Source: Pandoraea terrae (lineage in GTDB: Bacteria > Pseudomonadota > Gammaproteobacteria > Burkholderiales > Burkholderiaceae). Taken from it: a stretch of DNA of 64,000 bases. Below are positions 52,848 to 61,205 of the stretch, piece by piece (position 1 is the first letter of the stretch; every line of letters begins with the position of its first letter). Location: the NCBI RefSeq assembly GCF_902459695.1, contig NZ_CABPRZ010000030.1, positions 1 to 64,000 on the forward strand, read 5' to 3'. Position numbers and translations under genes: made by a program. The notes under the pieces are model-generated. The model was not told the DNA's origin and searched no databases. It saw only the letters and a program-made list of their open reading frames with translations.

Positions 52848-53891
52848 ATGTCACCGGGCATCGCTAAGCTTTTGATGCATATGATGACGCTCCCACATTC
52901 GACGCCGCGCGCTCCCGCGTGTGCCATGGTACTCACGCGCACCGGTTTGCCGCTGCTCGGCCGTGTCGCCACGGTTGGCCTGCTGGCCTGCGTGTCGGCC
53001 GCTTGCGTGACGATCTCCGTACACGCGGCCCCCGCCACGCCGCAGCCATCGGCAAATCCGCTGATCGTTGCCCATCGCGGCGGCACGGGCGACATGCCTG
53101 AAAACACCCTGCCGGCCTTCGCCAGTGCGTTGGAGAATGGCGCCGACGCGCTTTGGATGACGGTGCAGATCACACGCGACGGCGTGCCCGTGATGTACCG
53201 TCCGGCCGATCTGGCGGCACTGACCGATGGCCGCGGCAAAGTCAATGCACTCGACTACGCCGAACTGCGCACGCTCAACGCCGGTTACGCATTTACCCGC
53301 AAAGGGGCGGACGGCGCGCCTGTCTATCCGTTCCGCGACCATCCGGTGGCGATCCCGACCTTGCGCGAGGCGATTGCGGCCGTGCCGCCGTCAGTGCCCA
53401 TCCTGCTCGACATGAAACAGGCCCCTGCCGCGCCGCTCGTCGAAGCGGTTGCCAAGGTGCTCGACGACACCGGCGCGTGGCCACGCACACGACTGTACTC
53501 AACCGATGCCGAGGCGACGGATCGCATGCGGGTTCGTCGCCCGCAAGCGCAACTGTTCGAATCGCGCGATGCGACGCGCAACCGCCTCGTCGGCGTAGCG
53601 CTTGGCGGCGCATGCCTGTCGCCGCCGGCCCCGGGCACATGGGCCGGCATCGAGTTTGAGCGCCAGGTGGAGGTCGTTGAACACTTCACGCTGGGCCAGG
53701 GTGTCTCGAAAGTGGACGCACACTGGTGGACGCCTGCCGCCGTCCAGTGTTTCAAGTCGCAGGGCGGCGTACACATCGTGGCATTCGGCGTGGAGACGCC
53801 GCAAGCTTACGACGCCGCCGCCAGGCTCGGCATCGACGCGGTGATGACCGATTCGCCGAGCCGCCTCAAGGAAGCGCTGAAGCAGCGTTGA
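52848..53891 (+). CDS. GDPD-like protein with substituted metal ligands
   Basis: The 347-residue secreted protein has a hydrophobic signal region (about 35-60) and a glycerophosphodiester phosphodiesterase TIM barrel starting at LIVAHRGGTGDMPENT. The His-Arg and Glu of the first motif are kept. The expected Glu-x-Asp of the second strand is replaced in ALWMTVQITRDG (Trp and Thr), and the catalytic His-Asp is replaced in VMYRPADL (Arg and Pro). The protein continues normally to VMTDSPSRL. I believe similar substitutions occur in other Burkholderiales members, so this may be a subfamily with another function. It is predicted to be inactive as a classical GDPD. The start among several in-frame ATGs is uncertain. 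Confidence 0.85.
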   Translation: MSPGIAKLLMHMMTLPHSTPRAPACAMVLTRTGLPLLGRVATVGLLACVSAACVTISVHAAPATPQPSANPLIVAHRGGTGDMPENTLPAFASALENGADALWMTVQITRDGVPVMYRPADLAALTDGRGKVNALDYAELRTLNAGYAFTRKGADGAPVYPFRDHPVAIPTLREAIAAVPPSVPILLDMKQAPAAPLVEAVAKVLDDTGAWPRTRLYSTDAEATDRMRVRRPQAQLFESRDATRNRLVGVALGGACLSPPAPGTWAGIEFERQVEVVEHFTLGQGVSKVDAHWWTPAAVQCFKSQGGVHIVAFGVETPQAYDAAARLGIDAVMTDSPSRLKEALKQR

Positions 53892-53957
53892 GCGCATGAA
53901 CCCTCGCGCCGGCCCCTGCCGCGCCGAATCGATGGCGATGCGGGTGATTGAAGACAG

Positions 53958-54446
53958 CTACCGGGGGGACTTGCCCTTGACGGTAACGGCGGCGAGCGGC
54001 ACCGAAGACGTAACCGCCTCGCCCAGCAATCGCTGCAGGGTAGCCGGTTGGGTCGTCAGATCCGCCAGCGTATAGCGGTCGAGTACTTTGAAGTAGGCGC
54101 CCAGCGCTTCGCCCAACACCCCGCGCAAGCCGCAGGCCTGCGTGATGACACATGCATTCCCTTCACTTTGGAAACACTCGACGAGCGCGAAATCGGGCTC
54201 CATGGCCCGGACAACGGCGCCAAGATTGATCGCCTCGGCCGGTTGCCCAAGCCGGATTCCGCCGGCGCGCCCGCGTACCGTATGCAGGAACCCGGCTTGC
54301 CCGAGCTTCTGGACGATCTTGACGAGATGGTTCTTGGGAATGTCGAAAGCGTCTGCGACCGATTGAACGTGCACCAGCTCGCCGGGGTGAACCGCGGCGT
54401 AGATCAAGGTGCGCAAGCTGTAGTCGGTATGGTCGGTCAGTCGCAT
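53958..54446 (-). CDS. Rrf2-family iron-sulphur regulator, NsrR-like
   Basis: The 162-residue protein has the Rrf2 winged helix (MRLTDHTDYSLRTLIYAAV, then VQSVADAFDIPKNHLVKIVQ) and a cluster of three cysteines in ECFQSEGNACVITQACGLR that suits ligation of an Fe-S cluster as in NsrR. NsrR-type repressors respond to nitric oxide by cluster destruction. The start at 54446 is fixed by the family N-terminus; the longer in-frame start is unrelated. No typical NsrR target such as hmp or norB is next to it, so targets are elsewhere. Confidence 0.9.
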   Translation of the reverse strand: MRLTDHTDYSLRTLIYAAVHPGELVHVQSVADAFDIPKNHLVKIVQKLGQAGFLHTVRGRAGGIRLGQPAEAINLGAVVRAMEPDFALVECFQSEGNACVITQACGLRGVLGEALGAYFKVLDRYTLADLTTQPATLQRLLGEAVTSSVPLAAVTVKGKSPR

Positions 54447-54553
54447 GAAGGCACGCAAAAAGGGGCGTCGCCAGTTTAACATGGCCACGAGATGCATCTT
54501 TATCGCGCTGCCGTTTCGATTGCCGCGTGCCGCTGCCGGAAATGCCGCTACGA

Positions 54554-55297
54554 TCAAGGCAACTCCAGCATGCCCATGGTCGCCGCCTTGAGTGCGGCGA
54601 CGTTGCGTGAGGTCACACCGAATTTGCGCCGAACGTTGCCCATATGAAAGTTGACGGTCGCTTCGGAACATCCGCAGATACGAGAAATTTCCCAAGTCGA
54701 CTTACCATGTGCGACCCAGGTCACGCATTCCCGTTCGCGTGGCGTAAGACGCGGCGCCGCCTCGTTGGCGTGCTGCTCGACAAAACACCGCCCGCTCTCC
54801 TGCGCGGCGTCGCGAAGCAGGGCGAGCGACGGCAACGTTTGGGTCAGGCGGGCCAGCACGCGCGGCTGCGCGCATTCGCGCGTCGCCAGGCAAAGCATGC
54901 CTGGCGACAGCCCCGGGCCGTGCATTGGCAACAACACGCCGGTACGCAACCCGTGGCGGCACGCTTCGGCGTAAAGCGCCCGCTGTTCCGGGCCGGCATA
55001 CTGGCGCGATGTCCACACCAGCGGCACGGCATGCTCGCGCGCATGGGCGACGAGCGGGTCGATCTGTGCGAAATCGCATTCCCGGTAACGGCGGCGCCAA
55101 TCGGAGGGATACGTGCTGCACGCGAACGTCGCCTGTTCGCAGGTCCCCTGCCGTGGCAGGACGGCGAACGCCGTGTGCTGAAAGCCGAAGCCGCGCGACA
55201 GCGTCGTCAGGGCAGCGAACCAGGATTCGACGTCACGCTGCGCGGCCAATTCCAGATGCCGCAGCCAATGACAGAAGGTCAGTGCACCGGATGCCAT
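54554..55297 (-). CDS. LuxR-type acyl-homoserine lactone receptor/regulator
   Basis: The protein is about 247 residues. The N-terminal autoinducer-binding domain shows the key residues in their usual spacing: W and Y in YPSDWRRRYRECDF, DP in QIDPLV and W in VPLVWTS. The C-terminal GerE domain contains LTPRERECVTWVAHGKSTWE and EATVNFHMGNVRRKFGV. It should bind an acyl-homoserine lactone and activate transcription. The ATG at 55297 with GAGGTGG upstream is preferred to the GTG at 55327. No LuxI synthase is in the neighbourhood, so it is a solo receptor in this window. Two AidA/PixA genes follow upstream on the same strand; in relatives aidA is quorum-controlled. Confidence 0.9.
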   Translation of the reverse strand: MASGALTFCHWLRHLELAAQRDVESWFAALTTLSRGFGFQHTAFAVLPRQGTCEQATFACSTYPSDWRRRYRECDFAQIDPLVAHAREHAVPLVWTSRQYAGPEQRALYAEACRHGLRTGVLLPMHGPGLSPGMLCLATRECAQPRVLARLTQTLPSLALLRDAAQESGRCFVEQHANEAAPRLTPRERECVTWVAHGKSTWEISRICGCSEATVNFHMGNVRRKFGVTSRNVAALKAATMGMLELP

Positions 55298-55498
55298 GCC
55301 ACCTCGCCATTTCAGAGGCCTTCGCACAGGCGCGCGAATGCCGGTTGCGGGGGGCCGGTCGTGGGGGGCGGGAAGATCGCGTGCGAGGCGTCGCCGCCGT
55401 CACGCGCGTGCGATCATCCTAACAAGAACTTCAGCGGCGCGGGAGGCCCTGCGTGCCGGCACGCGCAGATCCCGGCGCCGGATCGATGCCGCAGGACG

Positions 55499-56035
55499 CT
55501 ATTCGGAAATCTCGTAAGCCAACGAAAACCGAAAGCAGCCCAGCGGTACGCCGTCACGTCCGGTCAGCATGATGCCGACACGAAACTCCCCCCGCCCCTG
55601 CCCCAGGACGGACATTTGCCAGAAGTGGTCGACGGCCGGCCGGCGTAGCGGCCGCTCAGGATGCTGCGCCTGCGGCACGCCGATCTCCGCGTGCGCATCC
55701 ACTTCAGACGACGGGCTCGACAGTGAGCGACTGTCTTGCGGCTGCCGAACCTCGCTGAGCAGCACCGCATGTTCGCCCCGCAAGGCCAGCGCTGTCGCGC
55801 GCAGCCGCAGCTTCGCGCCCGCCGCGGCGCACACGCGCAGCCGGCCTGCCCGGTCCGCCTCGATGCCTTGCATCGACGGTGCAAGGACAAAAGACGCTTC
55901 CCCATCGACCGGGGTCGGCATGCCGGGATCGCGGCTCGCGCCGGGATACCGGGCGAGCAAAGTCAGTACGTCGACGGCGAGCAGGACGTCGACGATCTGC
56001 GCCGAGTCCCGGGAACACGATTGTGTCGAAGACAT
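55499..56035 (-). CDS. AidA/PixA inclusion-body family protein (divergent)
   Basis: The 178-residue protein matches the PixA/AidA pattern: an opening IVDVLLAVDVLTLLARYPG, a middle beta region KLRLRATALALRGEHAVLL, and an ending VDHFWQMSVLGQGRGEFRVG. The usual WDPYI-type ending of the family is replaced by CFRFSLAYEISE, so it is a divergent copy. The ATG at 56035 begins just before the family homology. PixA/AidA proteins form cytoplasmic inclusions and are linked to quorum sensing and virulence in Burkholderia, Ralstonia and Xenorhabdus. It is 91 bases downstream of a second, more typical copy. Confidence 0.85.
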   Translation of the reverse strand: MSSTQSCSRDSAQIVDVLLAVDVLTLLARYPGASRDPGMPTPVDGEASFVLAPSMQGIEADRAGRLRVCAAAGAKLRLRATALALRGEHAVLLSEVRQPQDSRSLSSPSSEVDAHAEIGVPQAQHPERPLRRPAVDHFWQMSVLGQGRGEFRVGIMLTGRDGVPLGCFRFSLAYEISE

Positions 56036-56052
56036 CGTTACTCCTGTGGTTG

Positions 56053-56073
56053 GCGTGCGAACGTGTCGCACGC
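56053..56073. promoter_or_regulatory. Palindrome GCGTGCGA-N5-TCGCACGC between the two AidA genes
   Basis: Perfect 8-bp arms with a five-base spacer lie 18 bases upstream of the start of the second AidA/PixA gene. It could be a hairpin in the intercistronic message or an operator; it does not have the spacing of a lux box. There is no T-run, so a terminator is unlikely. Confidence 0.4.
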
Positions 56074-56126
56074 GCGCGCCGCAAGCCGCGCCGGCGCGCG
56101 CGGGGCGCCATGGCGCCCGATGGACG

Positions 56127-56630
56127 TCAGTCGTTGCGGATGCTGATGAACGGATCCCATTGATAGCAGCCGCACAGCTTCCCGCTTCGATCAAGGATCA
56201 TGAACTGGAAGTGATACGTGACGCGGCCGCGTTTGAGCGTTTCACACGACCAGAAATAGTTCGACACCATCTGTTTCTTCGGCTTGGTCGGATCTTGCGG
56301 ATTCGGGACGGGGATGCAGACTTCCGACTCGCGCGACGACGGCGGCGAGATCAATTCGTTGCCCTGATTACCGATGAATTTGTAGAAAATGCATTGCTGC
56401 TCGAAGCCGAGCGACAGCGAGCATTCACGCCAACGAATCACGTCGCCGATGGTAGCGGCGACATCGAGTTCGCCGCCCGCCTGACCGCTCACCACATTGC
56501 CTTGGGTGACAATCATGAAGACGTGCTTGAAATCGATGAGCGGCGGATTGCTGATGCTGCTGTTCCTGCCGTAGCGGTCGAGAATCGTCTTCGTGTCGAT
56601 CGCGACCAGCACATCCGTGACTTGGGACAT
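56127..56630 (-). CDS. AidA/PixA inclusion-body family protein
   Basis: The 167-residue protein is a canonical member: MSQVTDVLVAIDTKTILDRY at the start, GDVIRWRECSLSLG in the middle (the IRWR core is highly conserved), ELISPPSS, and CYQWDPFISI at the end. A GGAGCG site six bases before the ATG at 56630 defines the start. It is the first gene of a leftward unit with the divergent copy and possibly the AHL-receptor gene. Family members are abundant, quorum-regulated proteins of unclear biochemical role, seen in inclusions and during host interaction. Confidence 0.9.
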   Translation of the reverse strand: MSQVTDVLVAIDTKTILDRYGRNSSISNPPLIDFKHVFMIVTQGNVVSGQAGGELDVAATIGDVIRWRECSLSLGFEQQCIFYKFIGNQGNELISPPSSRESEVCIPVPNPQDPTKPKKQMVSNYFWSCETLKRGRVTYHFQFMILDRSGKLCGCYQWDPFISIRND

Positions 56631-56888
56631 ATGCGCTCCACAATGAGGTTTGACGGAAATCGTGCGGGCGCATTGCCAGCAGCACGCCCCGCGCGCGGCA
56701 TGTCGGTCGGGACGTCGGGACATGGCGGCGGCAACCGATAGGCCGTGCCCCAGTCTAGAAAGCACCGGCAGGCGAGAATAGCTAGCAACCTGGATAGGTA
56801 GACGCGCACGCGTACCCCGCGCATGGCACGTCGCGACGTGGCCAGGCTGCACTATCATATAAATTTACGCATATTTGGGTAGCGGATC

Positions 56889-58505
56889 ATGCGAAAACCA
56901 CATGTGCATGCATCGGCAAAGTTGCCTTGTTTTCCGGGGCCGGCGCTTTCGGACGGCGAGATTGACGAGAGCGAACGGCGCTTTAGATCGCTCATAGATG
57001 CAATGCCCCAAATGGTGTGGACAGCCAACCCGGAAGGCGGGGTCGAATACTATAACCAACCGTGGGTCACCTATACAGGACTCACGATTGAGCAAACCCA
57101 AGGCTGGGGTTGGGAGCCAGCATTCCACCCGGATGATTTGCAACCCACCATCGATCGCTGGTCGAGCGCCCTGGAAAGGGGCTGCGAATTTGAGATTGAA
57201 TTCCGCTTGAAGCGAGCCTCCGATGGCGTCTATCGATGGTTTCTTGCCCGCGGATTGCCGGCTAAAGACGTCGATGGAAATCTCGTCAAGTGGTTTGGCA
57301 CCTGTACCGACATCGAGGACCAAAAGCAGGCGCGGGCGGCGGCCGAACGCGCCAACCGCGCAAAATCGGATTTCCTGTCCAGCATGAGTCACGAGTTGCG
57401 CAGCCCGCTCAATGCGATCCTCGGTTTCGCGCAACTGATGGCATCCGATTCCCCGCCGCCGACGCCGTCCCAGCGGGCCAGCATCGATCAGATTCTGCGG
57501 GCCGGATGGCACCTGCTCGAACTGATCAATGAAGTCCTCGATCTCGCGAAGATCGAGTCCGGGCAGGTGTCGCTATCGCCGGAAACGGTGTCGCTGGCCG
57601 ACGCCATGCGCGAATGCGAAAGCATGGTTGAGCCGCTGGCGCAACAGCGTGGCATTCGCATGGGCTTTCCCAGGTTCGAGGTCCCTTGCTTTGTGCGTGC
57701 CGATCGGACCCGCTTGAAACAGATTCTCATCAACCTGCTTTCGAACGCGGTCAAATACAACCGCGAGCGCGGCACGGTCGAGGTGATGCGCGGCATGCGC
57801 ACGCCGGACCGCGTTCGCATTAGCGTCCAAGATTCCGGCGCCGGATTGTCGCCGGAACAGCTGGCACAGCTCTTCCAGCCATTCAATCGTCTCGGACAGG
57901 AGGCCGGCCCCGAGGAAGGTACGGGCATCGGCCTCGTGGTGGCCAAGCGCCTCATCGAACTGATGGGCGGCGCCATTGGCGTGGAAAGTACGGTCGGCGC
58001 GGGCAGCGTGTTCTGGATCGAAATGGACTCGGCGCCCGCCCCGCAGATCGTAGCGGCCGGCGCCGAACCCGCCGCGCCTGCCAAAGCGCCAGTCGAGGAC
58101 GGCGCGTCCGTGCACACGCTGCTCTATGTCGAGGACAACCCGGCCAACCTGAAGCTTGTCGAGCAACTTATCGCGCGCCGCGCCGACATGCGCTTGCTGA
58201 CTGCGGCGACCGGGCGACTCGGCATCGAACTTGCGCGCGCCGCACTGCCGCAGGTGATCCTGATGGACATCCACTTGCCCGATATCAGCGGCGTCGAAGC
58301 CCTGAAAATTCTGCGCACAGACCCCGCAACAGCGCACATTCCCGTCATTGCCCTCAGTGCGAGCGCCATGCCGGACGACATCAAAAAGGGCATGAAGGCA
58401 GGATTCTTCCGGTACCTGACCAAGCCGATCAAGCTCGATGCGTTCATGGACGCGCTAAACGTGGCACTGGAATCCAGGAATAACGACGCTGTCCACGGCG
58501 AATGA
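56889..58505 (+). CDS. Hybrid sensor: PAS, histidine kinase and receiver domain
   Basis: The 538-residue protein has a PAS domain (about 28-145, with PQMVWTANPEGGVEYYN), a HisKA domain with H168 in SSMSHELRSPLNAILGF, an ATPase domain with N286 in NLLSNAVKYN and GTGIGLVVAKRL, and a receiver domain (about 408-530) with D460 in VILMDIHLPD and K in LTKPI. No membrane helix is visible, so it is a soluble sensor. The output would pass through a phosphotransfer partner that is not encoded here. AT-rich sequence with TATAAA lies about 25 bases before the start, a likely promoter. It is divergent from the AidA genes. Confidence 0.93.
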   Translation: MRKPHVHASAKLPCFPGPALSDGEIDESERRFRSLIDAMPQMVWTANPEGGVEYYNQPWVTYTGLTIEQTQGWGWEPAFHPDDLQPTIDRWSSALERGCEFEIEFRLKRASDGVYRWFLARGLPAKDVDGNLVKWFGTCTDIEDQKQARAAAERANRAKSDFLSSMSHELRSPLNAILGFAQLMASDSPPPTPSQRASIDQILRAGWHLLELINEVLDLAKIESGQVSLSPETVSLADAMRECESMVEPLAQQRGIRMGFPRFEVPCFVRADRTRLKQILINLLSNAVKYNRERGTVEVMRGMRTPDRVRISVQDSGAGLSPEQLAQLFQPFNRLGQEAGPEEGTGIGLVVAKRLIELMGGAIGVESTVGAGSVFWIEMDSAPAPQIVAAGAEPAAPAKAPVEDGASVHTLLYVEDNPANLKLVEQLIARRADMRLLTAATGRLGIELARAALPQVILMDIHLPDISGVEALKILRTDPATAHIPVIALSASAMPDDIKKGMKAGFFRYLTKPIKLDAFMDALNVALESRNNDAVHGE

Positions 58506-58657
58506 AGCGGGACGCTGGCAATGGACCGTTTGCCAGCCCACCGCCATTTGCCCAGACGCTTCATCCGCGCATTATCCCTTGTCACGATGTGAGTCCCGTG
58601 CTGGCGCGAGGCGTTCACACCGCTGCCGCCGTTCGCGGACGTGAATTCTCCTCGCCA

Positions 58658-61165
58658 TCACGCGGATCGTGCTTGTGCTGCGACGTCAGACGGTAGCGGC
58701 GATTCCGATCGTGTCTCCTCGTCCCCCTCATGTGCGCTGCGCAATGGCCCTGCGGCCCGCTCGCCCTGGGTATCGACCGGCGCCTCGCTCCGCGGCGTGG
58801 CCGAACGCAGCAGGAATGTTGCAAGACTGGGCACCACGATCAGGGCGCCAAACATGTTCCAGAGAAACATGAACGCAAGGAGGATCCCCATATCGGCCTG
58901 GAACTTGATCGGCGACCAGACCCAGGTGATGACTGCGGCAGCGAGCGTCACGCCGATCAACGCCACCACCTTGCCCGTAAATACCAGCGCCTTGCCATAG
59001 GCATCGGCCACCGACATCCCGCGCCGCTGTTCCACCAGCTGGACACTCAGTAGATAGAGTGCGTAATCGACGCCAATGCCAACGCCCAGCGCTGTTACCG
59101 GGAGGGTTGCCACCTTGACGCCGATGCCCAGCGTTACCATGAGTGCTTCGCACAGAATGGAGGTCACAATGAGAGGGAGGACCGCCACGACCACCGCGCG
59201 CCAGTTTCTAAATGTAATGAAGCACAACAGCACCACCGCCGCATACACATAAAAAAGCATTGTGCGATTAGCGTGGGAAACCGAAATGTTGGTCGCCGCC
59301 TCGATGCCCGCATTGCCGGCCGCCAGGAGAAATTTACGCTCCGCCGTGTTGTGCTTTTCGGCAAACGCCTGGACGGTCTGCACCAGCCGCTGGAGCGTTT
59401 CGGCCTTGTGGTCGGACAGAAAGGCAACGACTGGCGCCACCGAGCGGCTGTCATTGAGCATCTCGGGATTCGAGTCGTAGACGTAGTTGATCGCGTCGTT
59501 GATGACGAACGTGTCGCGATTGATCGTGACCCATTTTTCCGAGCCTTCGAATCCCGCGGACGTATACAGCCGTGCCAGGCTTGCGGCCGAGACCGTCGTC
59601 TGAACCCCGGGGATTTCACGCAGTTGCTGCTCCAGACGGTCCATTTCCAGCAGCGTCTCGAAGCTGAGCAGACCATTGACAGGCGTGGTGACAATGACGG
59701 CGAATTGATCGCTCGACAGCTTGTAGTGACCAGTGACAAACGTATTGTCCCGGTTGTATTGGGAATCCGCCCTCAATTCGGGCGCGCCGGGATCGAGATC
59801 GCCGATCTTCAGGTGGCGTGCGGTCAGGAAGCCACCGGTGGTCAGGATGGCGGTAAAGACCAGCACGCCGGCGGCCCAACGAGGCCGCGTGAATCGTCCA
59901 AACCAGCGCGGCAGAGGGTGGTCCCCTTCGCTGGCCTTCAAACTGCGCTGCGCCGCACGCGGGCTCACGCTGGTATAGGACAGCAGGACAGGCAGCAGGA
60001 TCAGGTTGGTGAAGATCAGCACCGCCACCCCGATACTGGCCGAAATCGCCAGGCCCCGAATGACCGGAATGTCGATAACCGAGAGAACGGCGAAGCCGAC
60101 GGCATCGGCCAGCAGTGCCGTCATGCCCGCCAGAAAGAGGCGGCGGAAGGTATATCGGGCGGCGACATAGCGGTCGGTGCCGCGTCCGATATCCTGCATG
60201 ATCCCGTTCATCTTCTGCGCGCCGTGCGACACGCCGATGGCAAAGATGAGAAACGGCACCAGCACCGAATACGGATCCAGTACGAATCCGAACAGCCGCA
60301 TCAAGCCTAGTTGCCAGGCGACGGCCATCAACGAACAGAACACGACCAGCAATGTGCTTCTGACACAGCGCGTATAGAGCAGGATGATGGCCGTGGCGAT
60401 CAGGGCCGCGAATATGAAATAAGTAAATACTCCGATGAGTCCGTGAATCAGATCGCCAACCAGTTGCGCAAAGCCGATGGCATAGATGCGTACGCCGTCC
60501 TTCTCGTACTGCTTGCGAATTTTGGATAGCGCTTCGTGGAAGGCCCGGTAATCGAGCGGGTTGCCTGCCGCGTCGGTTTCCAGCAGGGGCACGAAGATCA
60601 TGCTCGATTTCTGATCGTTGGCCACAAGCGACCCGATGATTCCGGAACGACTCACGTTTTGGCGCAAGTTCGCGAGGCTGCCGGCCGACCCATCATAGCT
60701 GTCCGGCATGACGGGGCCGCCCTTGAAGCCCTCCTCGGTGATTTCGGTCCATCGGACCACCGGCATCCAGAGCGACTTCATGTACGAGCGGTCGACGCCG
60801 GGAATCAGAAAGACCTGGTCGTTGATCTTGCGCAGGACGGCCAGGTATGCCGGATCGTAAACATCCCCCTTGGTGTTCTCCACGACGATGCGCACGGAAT
60901 TGCCCAGTCCGCGCAGCGAACCGGCATTTTGCTGATAGTTTTGCACGAACGGGTGCGACAACGGCATCATTTTTTCGAAGCTGGCGTTGATTTTCAGCTT
61001 CGATGCCGCGAAACCCAGCAACACTGTCAGCAAGACGCATGCCGCCAGAATCAGGAATCGATTGTTGAAGATTACGCGCTCAAGCAGCACGCCTGAGGCC
61101 TTGTCGAAGTCATCTCGGGACGCGACAACCGGCATCGCATCCAATTGGGGTGTCGGGGCTGTCAT
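58658..61165 (-). CDS. RND/MMPL-family efflux transporter
   Basis: The 835-residue protein has about 12 membrane helices in two blocks of six, each preceded by a large periplasmic domain. The first opens with SKLKINASFEKMMPLSHPF. The sequence VDYALYLLSVQLVEQRRGMS is a conserved helix-4-like segment of the second half. This is the MMPL/HpnN branch of RND proteins, which move hydrophobic lipids such as sterols, hopanoids and mycolates out of the inner membrane. It is the last gene of the DUF1302, DUF1329, YCF48 set. Similar sets recur in steroid and terpenoid degradation loci; the cargo here is unknown. Confidence 0.92.
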   Translation of the reverse strand: MTAPTPQLDAMPVVASRDDFDKASGVLLERVIFNNRFLILAACVLLTVLLGFAASKLKINASFEKMMPLSHPFVQNYQQNAGSLRGLGNSVRIVVENTKGDVYDPAYLAVLRKINDQVFLIPGVDRSYMKSLWMPVVRWTEITEEGFKGGPVMPDSYDGSAGSLANLRQNVSRSGIIGSLVANDQKSSMIFVPLLETDAAGNPLDYRAFHEALSKIRKQYEKDGVRIYAIGFAQLVGDLIHGLIGVFTYFIFAALIATAIILLYTRCVRSTLLVVFCSLMAVAWQLGLMRLFGFVLDPYSVLVPFLIFAIGVSHGAQKMNGIMQDIGRGTDRYVAARYTFRRLFLAGMTALLADAVGFAVLSVIDIPVIRGLAISASIGVAVLIFTNLILLPVLLSYTSVSPRAAQRSLKASEGDHPLPRWFGRFTRPRWAAGVLVFTAILTTGGFLTARHLKIGDLDPGAPELRADSQYNRDNTFVTGHYKLSSDQFAVIVTTPVNGLLSFETLLEMDRLEQQLREIPGVQTTVSAASLARLYTSAGFEGSEKWVTINRDTFVINDAINYVYDSNPEMLNDSRSVAPVVAFLSDHKAETLQRLVQTVQAFAEKHNTAERKFLLAAGNAGIEAATNISVSHANRTMLFYVYAAVVLLCFITFRNWRAVVVAVLPLIVTSILCEALMVTLGIGVKVATLPVTALGVGIGVDYALYLLSVQLVEQRRGMSVADAYGKALVFTGKVVALIGVTLAAAVITWVWSPIKFQADMGILLAFMFLWNMFGALIVVPSLATFLLRSATPRSEAPVDTQGERAAGPLRSAHEGDEETRSESPLPSDVAAQARSA

Positions 61166-61205
61166 AGTCTATGGAACCTTGGATAGATTGTCGCCACGCA
61201 CCGGC

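Noticed and set aside
54554-56630. LuxI-type synthase gene expected near the AHL receptor
   Set aside because: No frame on either strand in the flanking spacers encodes a LuxI-like protein; the spacers are too short.
56631-56888. Possible lux box upstream of the AidA gene
   Set aside because: AACCTGGATAGGTAG is palindrome-like, but its arms are too close for the 20-bp lux-box spacing, and no other candidate is seen.
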